A DNA stretch of 64,000 nt from Kineococcus terrestris. GTDB taxonomy: Bacteria > Actinomycetota > Actinomycetes > Actinomycetales > Kineococcaceae. The position numbers were made by a program, and so were the translations under genes. Below, piece by piece: positions 1 through 7,467 of this stretch. Position 1 is the stretch's first letter, and the number at the start of each line of letters is the position of its first letter. The notes under the pieces were generated by a model, which was not told the DNA's origin, ran no database searches, and saw only the letters and a list, made by a program, of their open reading frames with translations. Location: the NCBI RefSeq assembly GCF_041020765.1, contig NZ_JBEUEJ010000001.1; one strand, 5' to 3'.

Positions 1-242
1 AGCGGTGTTGCGCACGCGGCCGGGTCGTGCTCGAACAGCGACACGAACACGTCCTCCGCGCCCAGCAGCGCGGTGACGCCCCCGCCGAAGTCGCCGCGCA
101 CCGCCGGCAGCGCGACGGTGCTGGCGTGCAGGACGGGCCGCACCCGCGCGCCCGGCGCGTGCTCCTCGTCGCCGCGCAGCGCGATGCGCACCTCCCAGCC
201 GCGCGGGGCGTCCAGCCCGATGCCGTGCGCCTGCAACCTCAC
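1..242 (-). CDS. Conserved hypothetical protein, partial (C-terminus off left edge)
   Basis: Only the first 80 codons are in the window; the gene continues past the left edge. The GTG start is chosen because GGGAGG sits 6 bases before it. The visible protein begins VRLQAHGIGLDAPRGWEVRI and has a recognisable block PVLHASTVAL followed by RGDFGG and a hydrophobic EDVFVSLFEHD stretch. There is no signal peptide or membrane segment in the visible part, so it is probably a cytoplasmic face protein. It lies 60 bases downstream of a membrane protein and is the last visible gene of a five-gene run with a MauE-like protein and a thioredoxin-like protein, so a role in the same redox process is inferred from position only. 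I do not recognise a named family. Confidence 0.75.
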   Translation of the reverse strand, partial: MRLQAHGIGLDAPRGWEVRIALRGDEEHAPGARVRPVLHASTVALPAVRGDFGGGVTALLGAEDVFVSLFEHDPAACATP

Positions 243-302
243 CGTCGGCCTCCCGCGTCGTCGTCCGCTCCGTCGCCCACCGCTCGGGTCGTCACCCGCG
301 CC

Positions 303-908
303 TCACCCCGTCGCCCCCGCCACGAGCAGCAGCCCCCCGGCCGCGGCCGTCGCCGCGCACGCCAGCGCCGTCACCGCGCGCCCGGTGGGCGCCAGGCGCT
401 CCAGCGCCCGGTGCGCCCCCACCAGCCGCGCCGGGGTGGTCACCCGCCGCGCGGCCAGGACGGGCAGCGCCCGCGCCAGCCCGAACAGCAGCCCCAGCGC
501 CGCGCCGCGCGCCGGGTCGCCGGTCAGCGCGACGAGCGCGAACGCCACGTACAGGACGGGGGAGGTCACGATCGTCACGACGCCCAGCCCGAGCTGGACG
601 CCGTACCCGGCGCCGTACACCCAGCCGCGGTAGCGGTGCAGCCAGTCCTCGTCGACCTGCCGGTGCCACGTCGGCGGAGCGGGCAGCCGGCCCGTCTCCA
701 CCGCCAGCGCCCACAGCGCCAGCGCGACCACGGCGGCCGCGGCGGCCGTCGCGGCCGCGCTCCCGCCCGGCAGCAGCAGCCCGAGGGTGCCCAGGACGAG
801 GCCGGCGGCGGTGCCCCCGGCGGCGGAGCCGAGCAGGTGGGCCGTGACCGTGACCGGCCAGCGGCTGGCGCGTCCCCGCTCACCGAGCGGGGTGATGCTG
901 GAGAGCAT
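303..908 (-). CDS. Polytopic membrane protein of the MauE/thioredoxin-like cluster
   Basis: A 201-residue hydrophobic protein starting with ATG. I see about four or five membrane segments: residues ~21-48, ~53-70, ~95-127 (probably two closely spaced helices), ~135-150 and ~180-198. A soluble loop near residues 80-92 carries the charged motif QVDEDWLHRYRGWVYG, which is the most distinctive part. The gene lies 9 bases downstream of a 26-codon gene and is followed after 60 bases by the truncated left-edge gene. Together with the MauE-like and thioredoxin-like proteins upstream it looks like part of a membrane-bound thiol or electron transfer unit. The family is unknown to me and no catalytic residues are evident; it could equally be a transporter-like or anchoring subunit. 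Confidence 0.75.
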   Translation of the reverse strand: MLSSITPLGERGRASRWPVTVTAHLLGSAAGGTAAGLVLGTLGLLLPGGSAAATAAAAAVVALALWALAVETGRLPAPPTWHRQVDEDWLHRYRGWVYGAGYGVQLGLGVVTIVTSPVLYVAFALVALTGDPARGAALGLLFGLARALPVLAARRVTTPARLVGAHRALERLAPTGRAVTALACAATAAAGGLLLVAGATG

Positions 909-917
909 CGACTCGCC

Positions 918-998
918 TCAAGGCGACCACAGCGCGCGCAGCGCCGCGACGACGGTCAGGGGCGCGCCCACGAGCAGCGCCCACAGCGGCAGCGTCAC
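918..998 (-). CDS. Very small single-span membrane peptide (26 aa)
   Basis: A 26-codon reading frame whose GTG start overlaps the TGA of the thioredoxin-like gene (GTGA), the same coupling used by real genes throughout the window. The peptide VTLPLWALLVGAPLTVVAAL continues to RALWSP. It is one hydrophobic helix with a single arginine near the C-terminus, so it would insert as a single-pass membrane protein. It ends 9 bases before the next start. The coupling and composition argue for translation, but I have no homologue in mind. It could be a small subunit or stabiliser of the neighbouring membrane complex, or merely a translational bridge. Confidence 0.5.
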   Translation of the reverse strand: MTLPLWALLVGAPLTVVAALRALWSP

Positions 999-1828
999 CG
1001 GACGCCGGGCGCGGCCCGGTCCCCGGTCCCCTCGGCGGTCAGGTCCGCCGCGGTCAGCTGCAGGCTCGGGTGGCCGGGCAGGATCCCCGCCGCGCGCAGC
1101 TCCCGGTCGGCGCGCGCCTCGCGGTGCGCGCCGTCGCCGCGGTCCTCGCCCGCCCCGTGCGCGTGCCCGGCGTGCTGGGCGCGGTCGGCGCGGTCGGCGC
1201 GGTCGCCGGTGGCCTGGACGACGAGGCGCTGCACCTGCTCCCAGCCGGTCGCGCTGCCCTCGCCGGCCACGCGGCCCGTGCCGCCGTCGACGAGGACGAA
1301 GTACGGCGAGCCGGGCACCTCGTAGCCCTCCCACGCCGCCGTGGACATCACGACGTCCACCCCGTCGGGCGCCAGCTGCCGCAGCGCGGTGACGCTCTCG
1401 CGCTCGGGACCTTGGGTGACGACGACGAGCCGGGTGCCGGCGGGCAGGCCCAGGCCGGGGCGCGCGAAGCGCTGCCAGAACCCGTGGCACGTCAGGCACC
1501 CGCTGGACAGGAACGCCACGAGGGTGTCGCGCCCGCCCGCGGTGACGTCGACCTGGACGGCGTCACCGGTGGGCGTGGTGCCCGCCACGGGCGGCGCGCC
1601 GCCGCCGGTGAGCCCGGCCGGGCCGACGACGCCGTCGCCGACGGTGAACGGGACGTCGTCCGGCGTGCGGGGAGCGCCCGCGCCGGGCGCGGTGTCCTCC
1701 CGGCCGGCGCCCAGCTCGTGCAGGGAGCGCAGCACCTCGGCGTGGCTGCGCAGCAGGCCGGCCACGAGCAGGCCGAGCAGCGCGACGGCCACCGTGAGGC
1801 CGGCGACGAGGACGATCAGGACGGTCAC
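995..1828 (-). CDS. Membrane-anchored thioredoxin-like (TlpA/MauD-type) protein
   Basis: A 277-residue protein with an N-terminal membrane helix (residues ~3-26), a linker, and a thioredoxin-fold domain around residues 65-215. The domain has SSGCLTCHGFW, a C-x-x-C redox site in the place of the TlpA/MauD motif, and a cis-proline-like GSPYFVLVD segment further on. The C-terminal 60 residues are low-complexity, rich in Asp/Arg and His (HAGHAHGAG), a possible metal-binding or flexible tail caused by repeated GCGGTCGGC units in the DNA. The start ATG overlaps the stop of the MauE gene by 4 bases. A role in disulfide reduction or isomerisation outside the membrane, paired with MauE as electron donor, is the family expectation (MauD/MauE). 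No methylamine dehydrogenase structural gene is visible, so its substrate is unknown. Confidence 0.8.
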   Translation of the reverse strand: MTVLIVLVAGLTVAVALLGLLVAGLLRSHAEVLRSLHELGAGREDTAPGAGAPRTPDDVPFTVGDGVVGPAGLTGGGAPPVAGTTPTGDAVQVDVTAGGRDTLVAFLSSGCLTCHGFWQRFARPGLGLPAGTRLVVVTQGPERESVTALRQLAPDGVDVVMSTAAWEGYEVPGSPYFVLVDGGTGRVAGEGSATGWEQVQRLVVQATGDRADRADRAQHAGHAHGAGEDRGDGAHREARADRELRAAGILPGHPSLQLTAADLTAEGTGDRAAPGVR

Positions 1829-2442
1829 GGGGCGCTCCGGAGGGGGAGGAGGGGGCGGTCGCCGGCCACCGCCGCGACGGGGCTCGTGGTGGCGGTCGTG
1901 GTGGCGGCCGTGGTCGTGGCGCTGCGCCGCGACGGCGCGGCGGCGCGCAGGCGGGGCAGGGCGGTGAGGACCAGCAGCGCCAGCCCGGTGCCGACCGCCG
2001 CGGAGACCGCCACGGCCAGGGCGGGCCCGGGGCCCGCGGCGAGGACCGCGCCCAGCCCGGCCCCACCGGTCAGGGCGACGCCCGCGCCGACGGCGGCCAG
2101 GGCGGCGGTGACGGCGACGTGCGCGGCGGTGGGCGGCACGTCGGCCGCGCCGAAGCAGCCGCAGCTGCTCAGCGGACGCCGGCGCACGAGGGCGAGGACG
2201 ACGAACGCGGTGAAACCGGCGTACGCGGCCGCCAGCGCCCAGGCGCCGGCGGGGGACCCGCTGACGGCGGCCGCCGCCACGAGCAGCTCGGCGACGCCGA
2301 GCAGGCGCACCAGCGCGGTGCCCGAGGGCAGCGACTGCGTGCGCAGGGCCTGCGCCGTCGAGCGCGGCCGCCGCACCTTCGCGACGCCCGCGACCACCAG
2401 CAGCGCGGCCCCCACGAGGAGGGGAACCGTGAGGGGGTTCAC
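1825..2442 (-). CDS. mauE: MauE/DoxX-type redox-associated membrane protein
   Basis: A 205-residue membrane protein with about four to five helices (residues ~3-20, ~45-75, ~72-90, ~105-130, ~140-170). It has the family motif SSCGCFG after the third helix, where the two cysteines are thought to pass electrons to a periplasmic thioredoxin partner. The last 35 residues are a Thr/Ala-rich tail. I chose GTG at 2442; an in-frame GTG at 2460 is possible. A hexamer CACGGT ends 6 bases before the start with TTGACC 18 bases further up, suggesting a leaderless transcript and making this the first gene of the cluster. The next gene is the thioredoxin-like protein, coupled by ATGA. MauE is named for methylamine utilisation, but many actinobacterial members lie outside mau operons, as here. 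Confidence 0.8.
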   Translation of the reverse strand: MNPLTVPLLVGAALLVVAGVAKVRRPRSTAQALRTQSLPSGTALVRLLGVAELLVAAAAVSGSPAGAWALAAAYAGFTAFVVLALVRRRPLSSCGCFGAADVPPTAAHVAVTAALAAVGAGVALTGGAGLGAVLAAGPGPALAVAVSAAVGTGLALLVLTALPRLRAAAPSRRSATTTAATTTATTSPVAAVAGDRPLLPLRSAP

Positions 2443-2448
2443 ATCTTC

Positions 2449-2478
2449 ACCGTGGGTCACGTCCGGTGCCCCGGTCAA
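2449..2478 (-). promoter_or_regulatory. Promoter of the mauE cluster
   Basis: On the minus strand TTGACC (2473-2478) and CACGGT (2449-2454) are separated by 18 bases. The second hexamer ends 6 bases before the GTG of mauE, so transcription would begin at or next to the start codon. Confidence 0.45.
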
Positions 2479-2496
2479 GCAGTTCGCCCCACTCCG

Positions 2497-2537
2497 CCAC
2501 CCCCTCCTCCCGGCGAGACCGCGGGAGGAAGGGGTGG
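2497..2537 (-). terminator. Hairpin terminator of the GntR-regulated operon
   Basis: Two 16-base arms, CCACCCCCTCCTCCCG (2497-2512) and CGGGAGGAAGGGGTGG (2522-2537), pair at 15 of 16 positions around a 9-base loop, just downstream of the isomerase stop on the minus strand. There is no U-tract, as is common in high-GC actinobacteria. Confidence 0.65.
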
Positions 2538-2561
2538 GGACGAGCGGTGCCCGGCGTCGTG

Positions 2562-3449
2562 TCAGCGCCGGGTGACGTCCTCCAGCAGAGCGACGACCTC
2601 GTCGTAGGAGCGCTGGGCGTCGGCCTCGCGCTCGGACTCCTCGACGTCGTGCGTCTCCAGCTCGAGCACGTAGGTGCCCGTGAAGCCGCCGGACTCCAGG
2701 ACGCTCAGCACGCCGCGGAAGTCCACCTCGCCGCGGCCGATGCCGATGTTCAGGTCGCCCGGCACGGCGTCGCGCAGGTGCACCCGCTCCACCCGCCCGG
2801 CGTGCCGGCGCGCCCAGGCCACGACGTCCTCCCCGGAGGCGACCACGTGCGAGGTGTCCAGGAGCAGGCCGACCTCCTGCGGGTCCAGGGCGTCCAGCAC
2901 GCGGTCGGCGCGCGCCACGTCGTGCACCCAGCGGCGGTGGTGCAGGACCTCGACGAGCAGGCGCACTTCCCGCTCGGCGCACAGGCGCGAGACCGCGCGC
3001 AGGTTGTGCACGCAGCGGGCGAGGTCCGCCTCGTCGTCCACGTACGGCTCCCACGACGGCCCGCCGCAGGGCACGACGAGCGCCGCACCGGTGGCCGCCG
3101 CCAGGTCCGCGAGCGGGCGGACGGTCGCCGCGAGCGACGCCGCGTCCAGCGCCGGGTCGTTCAGCGGCCCCACGTCGGAGTTCACGGCACCGGCGACGAG
3201 GCCGTGCGCGGCGAGCGCCGCCACGTACTCGCCCGGGTCGCCGGTGAAGGGCACCGGGACGTGGTCGGTCACGGCGGGGATGGCACCCAGGTCGACCTCC
3301 ACGGCGCCGGTCGCCGCGATGAGGCGCAGCGCCTCCTCCAGCGGCCGGAACCGGAAGGTGATCGTCGAGACGCCGACCCGCCGGGCGGCCCGGGGGGTCG
3401 CCGCGGTGGTCGCCGCGGTGGTCGTCGCGGTGGTCGTCGCGGTGCTCAC
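2562..3449 (-). CDS. Sugar phosphate isomerase/epimerase-like TIM-barrel protein
   Basis: A 295-residue member of the xylose-isomerase-like / AP-endonuclease-2 TIM-barrel family. Metal-ligand type segments can be seen: LLVEVLHH near residue 165, LLLDTSHVV near 198, RVHLRDAV near 225 and TYVLELETHD near 270, matching the Glu-Asp-His-Glu pattern of the family. The first ~18 residues are a Thr/Ala run (TATTTATTTAATTAAT) encoded by repeated GGTCGTCGC units and are probably disordered; a start further in is possible. It is the last gene of a run with a GntR regulator, an MHS permease and a short-chain dehydrogenase. The family includes sugar epimerases and also 3-dehydroshikimate dehydratases, so the exact reaction cannot be fixed from sequence. 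Confidence 0.8.
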   Translation of the reverse strand: MSTATTTATTTAATTAATPRAARRVGVSTITFRFRPLEEALRLIAATGAVEVDLGAIPAVTDHVPVPFTGDPGEYVAALAAHGLVAGAVNSDVGPLNDPALDAASLAATVRPLADLAAATGAALVVPCGGPSWEPYVDDEADLARCVHNLRAVSRLCAEREVRLLVEVLHHRRWVHDVARADRVLDALDPQEVGLLLDTSHVVASGEDVVAWARRHAGRVERVHLRDAVPGDLNIGIGRGEVDFRGVLSVLESGGFTGTYVLELETHDVEESEREADAQRSYDEVVALLEDVTRR

Positions 3450-3475
3450 TGGTGCTCCTGTCCGTCCGCGCCCGC

Positions 3476-4252
3476 TCAGGCGATGTACGAGCCGCCGTTG
3501 ATGTTCTGCGTCGTGCCGGTGATGTACGCGGCGTCACGGCTGCACAGGAAGACGACCAGGGCCGCCACGTCGTCCGGGCTGCCCTGGCGCCCCAGCGGCA
3601 CGGCGGCGGCCAGGCGCGCCTCGTTCTCCTCGTCGGTGGCGCCGGCGCGGATGTCGGTGTCGACCACGCCCGGGCTCAGGGCGTTGACGGTGATGCCGTG
3701 CGGGGCCATCTCGCGGGCCAGGGACCGGGTCAGGCCCAGCACGCCCGCCTTGGCCGCCGAGTACGGCGTCTTGGAGAACACCCCGCCGCCCTGCTGCGCG
3801 GACACCGAGGACATGGTGACGACGCGGCCGTAGCCGTGCTCGATCATCTGCGGCAGGAAGGTCTGGCACGTCAGGAAGGTGCCGGTGAGGTTGACGTCCA
3901 GGACGCGGTGCCACTCGCGCAGGTCCACCTCCAGGAACGGGGTGGGGGAGGCGACGCCGGCGATGGCGGCCACCGCGCCCACCGGCGGCAGGCCGGAGGC
4001 GGCCAGCGCGCGCGCGCAGCCGGCCAGGGACTCCTGGTCGGTCACGTCCGCCGCCAGCCCCACCACGGGAGCGTGGAACTCGCTGGCGATCTTGTCCGCG
4101 GCGGCCTCGGCGCCCGAGCCGTCGAGGTCGAGCAGGGCCACGGCCCACCCCTCGGCGGCGAACCTGCGGGCGGTGGCGAAGCCGATGCCGCGCGGGGAGG
4201 CCCCGCCCGTCACGACGGCGGTGCGCTGGCCGACTCCGGTCTGGTAGCTCAT
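3476..4252 (-). CDS. Short-chain dehydrogenase/reductase (SDR), NAD(P)-dependent
   Basis: A 258-residue classical SDR. The nucleotide-binding motif VVTGGASPRGIGFATA is at residues ~13-28, and LLDLDGSG after strand 2 suggests preference for NAD. The catalytic block MSSVSAQQGG and then YSAAKAG gives the Ser-Tyr-Lys triad in the expected spacing, and a C-terminal GTTQNINGGSYIA closes the fold. It starts 45 bases after the permease stop and ends 26 bases before the isomerase start, in the same direction, so it is cotranscribed with them. It probably oxidises a hydroxyl group on the compound imported by the permease; substrate unknown. Confidence 0.88.
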   Translation of the reverse strand: MSYQTGVGQRTAVVTGGASPRGIGFATARRFAAEGWAVALLDLDGSGAEAAADKIASEFHAPVVGLAADVTDQESLAGCARALAASGLPPVGAVAAIAGVASPTPFLEVDLREWHRVLDVNLTGTFLTCQTFLPQMIEHGYGRVVTMSSVSAQQGGGVFSKTPYSAAKAGVLGLTRSLAREMAPHGITVNALSPGVVDTDIRAGATDEENEARLAAAVPLGRQGSPDDVAALVVFLCSRDAAYITGTTQNINGGSYIA

Positions 4253-4297
4253 GTCGGTTCCTCTGCTGGTGCTGGGGGCGGTTCGGGGAGGGGCGGG

Positions 4298-5650
4298 TCA
4301 GACCGCGGCGGTGGCGGTGGTGCCCGCGGGACCGGCGGTGGCGGCCGCGACCGCGCGGTCGACCTCGGCGCGGCGGGCCGGGCCGTGGGTGTCCGGGGTC
4401 AGGACCGTGGCGACGAGGCCGACGGCGCCGTAGACCATGAAGAGCACGGCGGGACCGGCCCAGCCGAACGACTCGTGCAGGGCCACGGCCCAGAAGGCGG
4501 TGAAGCCGGAGACAACGGCGGCGAGCTGGTAGGCCAGCGAGGCGCCGGAGGAGCGGGTCTCGGTGCTGAACAGCTCGGCGAACCAGGCGCCCTGCGTGCC
4601 GGCCAGGGAGTTCTGGCACAGCGCGAAGGCGATGACGAACACGGCCACGATCAGGCCGAGGTTCCCCGTGTTGAGCATGAGGAACATCGGGACGCCGAAC
4701 AGGAGCATCAGGGTGGTGCCGAACGCGTAGACCGGCTTGCGGCCGACGCGGTCGGTCAGGCGGCCCCACAGCAGCGTGGCGGGGAACCCGACGAGGGCCG
4801 CGACGACGATCGCCAGGATCGTGTCGGGACGCTCGGCCAGCCCGTTCTGGTGCACGTAGGAGGTGACGAAGGAGATGGAGACCGCGTAGCCGGCCGTCTC
4901 GGCGATGCGCAGGCCGAAGGCGCGCAGCAGGTTGCGCCAGTCGCGGCGCACGACCTCGGCGAGGGGGTTCTTCACCAGGGTGCCCTGCTCCTTGGCGTCC
5001 TCGAAGTCCGGGGACTCCTCGACCTTGAGGCGGATGTACATGCCGGCGCCGATGAGGACCGAGCTGAGCAGGAACGGCACGCGCCAGGCCCAGTCGCCCG
5101 GCAGGCCGGCGCTGGCGAGGAAGGCGAGGTTGGCCAGCAGCAGGCCCAGCGGGAACCCGGCCTGGGGGATGGCCGTGTAGGCGCCCTTGCTGCGCCAGGG
5201 GGCGTGCTCGTAGGTCATGAGGATCGCGCCGCCCCACTCCGCGCCGAAGGCCAGGCCCTGGACGACGCGGACGGTGACGAGCAGCACCGGGGCGAGGATG
5301 CCCGCGGTCTCGTAGGTGGGCAGCGCGCCGATGAGGACGGTGGACACGCCCATGATGAGCAGCGAGGCGATGAGGACCGGCCGGCGGCCGATCTTGTCGC
5401 CGAGGTACCCGCCGATGATCCCGCCCAGGGGGCGGGCGGCGAAGCCGATGCCGAGCGTGCCGAAGGACAGCAGCAGCGCGGTGGTGGGGTCGCTCTCGGG
5501 GAAGAACGCGGCGCCGAAGTAGAGCGCGGCCGCCGTGCCGTACCCGATGAAGTCGTAGTTCTCGACGGTGGTGCCCACGGCGCTGCCGATGGCCACCCGC
5601 TTCTTGTGCTCGGTCCCGAGGGCCCGGCCGTTCGCTGTCGTCACTGACAT
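4298..5650 (-). CDS. MFS permease, metabolite:H+ symporter (MHS/ShiA-like) family
   Basis: A 450-residue protein with 12 predicted membrane helices. The first cytoplasmic loop carries GGYLGDKIGRRPVL, the MFS signature, and helix 1 has the MHS-type sequence GTTVENYDFIGYGTAAAL, similar to that of shikimate, proline/betaine and dicarboxylate symporters. The C-terminal half has the repeated signature GRLTDRVGRKP. It sits between a GntR-type regulator and an SDR, with a perfect 20-base palindrome just ahead of its start. It presumably brings a small organic acid or polyol into the cell; ShiA-like substrates such as shikimate are one option given the isomerase family of the last gene. Confidence 0.88.
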   Translation of the reverse strand: MSVTTANGRALGTEHKKRVAIGSAVGTTVENYDFIGYGTAAALYFGAAFFPESDPTTALLLSFGTLGIGFAARPLGGIIGGYLGDKIGRRPVLIASLLIMGVSTVLIGALPTYETAGILAPVLLVTVRVVQGLAFGAEWGGAILMTYEHAPWRSKGAYTAIPQAGFPLGLLLANLAFLASAGLPGDWAWRVPFLLSSVLIGAGMYIRLKVEESPDFEDAKEQGTLVKNPLAEVVRRDWRNLLRAFGLRIAETAGYAVSISFVTSYVHQNGLAERPDTILAIVVAALVGFPATLLWGRLTDRVGRKPVYAFGTTLMLLFGVPMFLMLNTGNLGLIVAVFVIAFALCQNSLAGTQGAWFAELFSTETRSSGASLAYQLAAVVSGFTAFWAVALHESFGWAGPAVLFMVYGAVGLVATVLTPDTHGPARRAEVDRAVAAATAGPAGTTATAAV

Positions 5651-5690
5651 CTCCTCGTGGGGACGCGGTCCCGCGGTGGACCGCCCTCTG

Positions 5691-5710
5691 TCCTACTGTC
5701 AACAGTAGGA
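5691..5710. promoter_or_regulatory. Palindromic operator candidate ahead of the MFS permease
   Basis: TCCTACTGT and ACAGTAGGA flank a 2-base centre (CA on the plus strand). The minus strand therefore contains TTGACA inside the palindrome, which could be a -35 element, so a bound repressor would block transcription. It lies 40 bases upstream of the permease start and downstream of the GntR gene. The central CTGTCAACAG fits the T.GT...AC.A pattern of FadR-type GntR operators. Confidence 0.6.
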
Positions 5711-5807
5711 CGACGGACACTGTGGCACGAGGTGCGCAGGGATTGTCAAGCGGTTCGCAGGCGCCGGTCCACGGGTGGCCGGAGCGGCCGGGACGGCAGG
5801 AGCGGGA

Positions 5808-6509
5808 TCAGCCGGCGGCGGACGCCGAGCGCAGCCGCATGCGCTCCTCGATGCGCCGCGCCGCGTCCCGCATGTGCGCGCGCAGGTAGTCGCGCGCCCC
5901 GGCCTCGTCACCGGCCTCCAGGAGGTCCGCGATCGGCGCGTGCCGCTCGTAGGCCATGTTGTGCAGCGCGGTCTCCGGGCCGGCCGCGGTGACCGCCGCG
6001 CGCGTCAGCCCGCTCACCGATCGCCAGCTGTGCAGCAGCGTCGCGTTGCCGCTCAGCTCGCACAGGCGCTCGTGGAAGGCCATGTCGGCGTCCAGCTGCG
6101 CCGCGACGTCCCCCTCGGCCCGGCGCAGCCCGTCCAGCGCCCGGCGCACCTGCGCCACGACGGCCGGGCGGTCCTGGCGGGCGCAGATCAGCTCCAGCGC
6201 CAGGCTCTCCAGGGCGTGCCGGACGGTGAAGATCTCCTCCACCTCCTGCTCGGTGACCACCCGCACCGACAGCCGGCCGCGGGAGTCCGCGGTGAGCAGG
6301 CCCTCCTGCTGCAGCTGGCGCAGCGCCTCGCGCAGGGTGCCGCGGCTCACGCCGAGCGACTCGCTCAGCTCCACCTCGGCCAGGTGCGTCCCCGCGGCCA
6401 GCTCGCCGGAGCTGATCGCCTCGCGCAGGCGGGCGTGGATCAGCTCACGACGCGTCTGCGGCTCGATCGAGCCCAGCGCGCGCAACGAGGACTCGGTGGC
6501 GGGGCTCAC
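5808..6509 (-). CDS. GntR-family transcriptional regulator (FadR/FCD subfamily)
   Basis: A 233-residue regulator. Residues ~18-80 form the winged helix-turn-helix (LGVSRGTLREALRQLQQEGL), and residues ~90-225 form an all-helical FCD ligand-binding domain with the spaced Asp/His metal ligands expected of the subfamily (DADMAFHERL, then HAPIADLLEAGD). Ligands of this subfamily are typically small carboxylic acids. It is the first gene of the operon with the permease, SDR and isomerase, and a perfect palindrome lies between it and the permease, so it likely controls the downstream genes and is released by the substrate. The GTG start has TAGGCT ending 6 bases before it and no Shine-Dalgarno sequence, hence probably leaderless. 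Confidence 0.88.
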   Translation of the reverse strand: MSPATESSLRALGSIEPQTRRELIHARLREAISSGELAAGTHLAEVELSESLGVSRGTLREALRQLQQEGLLTADSRGRLSVRVVTEQEVEEIFTVRHALESLALELICARQDRPAVVAQVRRALDGLRRAEGDVAAQLDADMAFHERLCELSGNATLLHSWRSVSGLTRAAVTAAGPETALHNMAYERHAPIADLLEAGDEAGARDYLRAHMRDAARRIEERMRLRSASAAG

Positions 6510-6515
6510 CGCCCC

Positions 6516-6521
6516 AGCCTA
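6516..6521 (-). promoter_or_regulatory. -10 hexamer of the GntR gene (leaderless)
   Basis: TAGGCT on the minus strand, 6 bases before the GTG start; no clear -35 element. Transcription would start at the initiation codon. Confidence 0.45.
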
Positions 6522-6575
6522 ACCAGCCGCCGCGCCGGCCGTCCGTCGCGCCCGGGGCCCTCCGGCGCCGGACGA

Positions 6576-6612
6576 CGAGGGGCCCGGTGGACGGTGTCCA
6601 CCGGGCCCCTCG
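6576..6612. terminator. Terminator of sdhCDAB
   Basis: Perfect 17-base arms (CGAGGGGCCCGGTGGAC and its complement) around the 3-base loop GGT, immediately after the sdhB stop codon. It separates sdhB from the GntR gene on the same strand. Confidence 0.8.
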
Positions 6613-6621
6613 CGCGCAGCG

Positions 6622-7467
6622 TCAGAACTTGCGGGAGATCAGCGCCTGCTTGACCTCGGCGATGGCCTTGGTGACCTGGATGCCGCGCGGGCACGCCTCG
6701 GAGCAGTTGAAGGTCGTGCGGCAGCGCCACACGCCCTCCTTGTCGTTGAGGACCTCCAGGCGCAGGTCCGAGCCCACGTCGCGGCTGTCGAAGATGAACC
6801 GGTGCGCGTTGACGATCGCGGCCGGGCCGAAGTACTGCCCGTCGTTCCAGAACACCGGGCAGCTCGACGTGCACGCCGCGCACAGGATGCACTTGGTGGT
6901 GTCGTCGAAGCGCTCGCGGTCGGCCTGCGACTGCAGGCGCTCGCGCGTCGGCTCCGCGCCGGCCGTGATGAGGAACGGCATGACCTCGCGGTAGGAGGCG
7001 AAGAACGGCTCCATGTCCACGACGAGGTCCTTCTCCACCGGCAGGCCCTTGATGGGCTCGACGGTGATGGGCTTGGAGATGTCCAGGTCCTTGAGCAGGA
7101 CCTTGCACGCCAGCCGGTTGCGGCCGTTGATCCGCATGGCGTCCGACCCGCAGACGCCGTGGGCGCAGGAGCGGCGGAACGTCAGCGAGCCGTCCTCCTC
7201 CCACTTCACCTTGTGCAGCGCGTCCAGCACCCGGTCGGTGCCGAACATGGTGACGCGGTAGTCCTCCCAGTGCGGCTCGCTGTCGCGCTCCGGGTCGTAG
7301 CGGCGCACCCGCAGCGTGACGTCGAACGAGGGGATCTCCCCGGTGGGGGACTCGTTGCCGCCCTCGCGGGGCTTCGCACCGCCCTCGCCGGCGCGGGCGC
7401 GCTCGGCGGACTTGGCGGGGCCGGCCTCCGCGTTGGTCTCGCTGGGGCCCTGCTCGGTGGTCGACAT
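6622..7467 (-). CDS. sdhB: Succinate dehydrogenase iron-sulfur subunit
   Basis: A 281-residue SdhB. After a charged N-terminal extension of ~45 residues comes the [2Fe-2S] domain with RRSCAHGVCGSDAM and a later CK cysteine. The ferredoxin-like domain follows, with CILCAACTSSCP and TFNCSEACPRGIQV supplying the [4Fe-4S] and [3Fe-4S] cysteines. It passes electrons from the flavin of SdhA to the membrane quinone site. The start codon shares one base with the sdhA stop (TGATG). The N-terminal extension, rich in Ala, Glu and Gly, is longer than in most SdhB proteins and is probably disordered. It is the last gene of sdhCDAB and is followed by a strong hairpin. Confidence 0.97.
   Translation of the reverse strand: MSTTEQGPSETNAEAGPAKSAERARAGEGGAKPREGGNESPTGEIPSFDVTLRVRRYDPERDSEPHWEDYRVTMFGTDRVLDALHKVKWEEDGSLTFRRSCAHGVCGSDAMRINGRNRLACKVLLKDLDISKPITVEPIKGLPVEKDLVVDMEPFFASYREVMPFLITAGAEPTRERLQSQADRERFDDTTKCILCAACTSSCPVFWNDGQYFGPAAIVNAHRFIFDSRDVGSDLRLEVLNDKEGVWRCRTTFNCSEACPRGIQVTKAIAEVKQALISRKF

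Noticed and set aside
1180..1210. GCGGTCGGC tandem repeat as a regulatory iteron
   Set aside because: It lies inside the thioredoxin-like coding region and simply encodes an Asp-Arg-Ala repeat in the tail.
5744..5749. TTGACA on the minus strand as the permease -35
   Set aside because: No acceptable -10 lies 16-18 bases downstream; the TTGACA within the palindrome at 5691-5710 is the better candidate.
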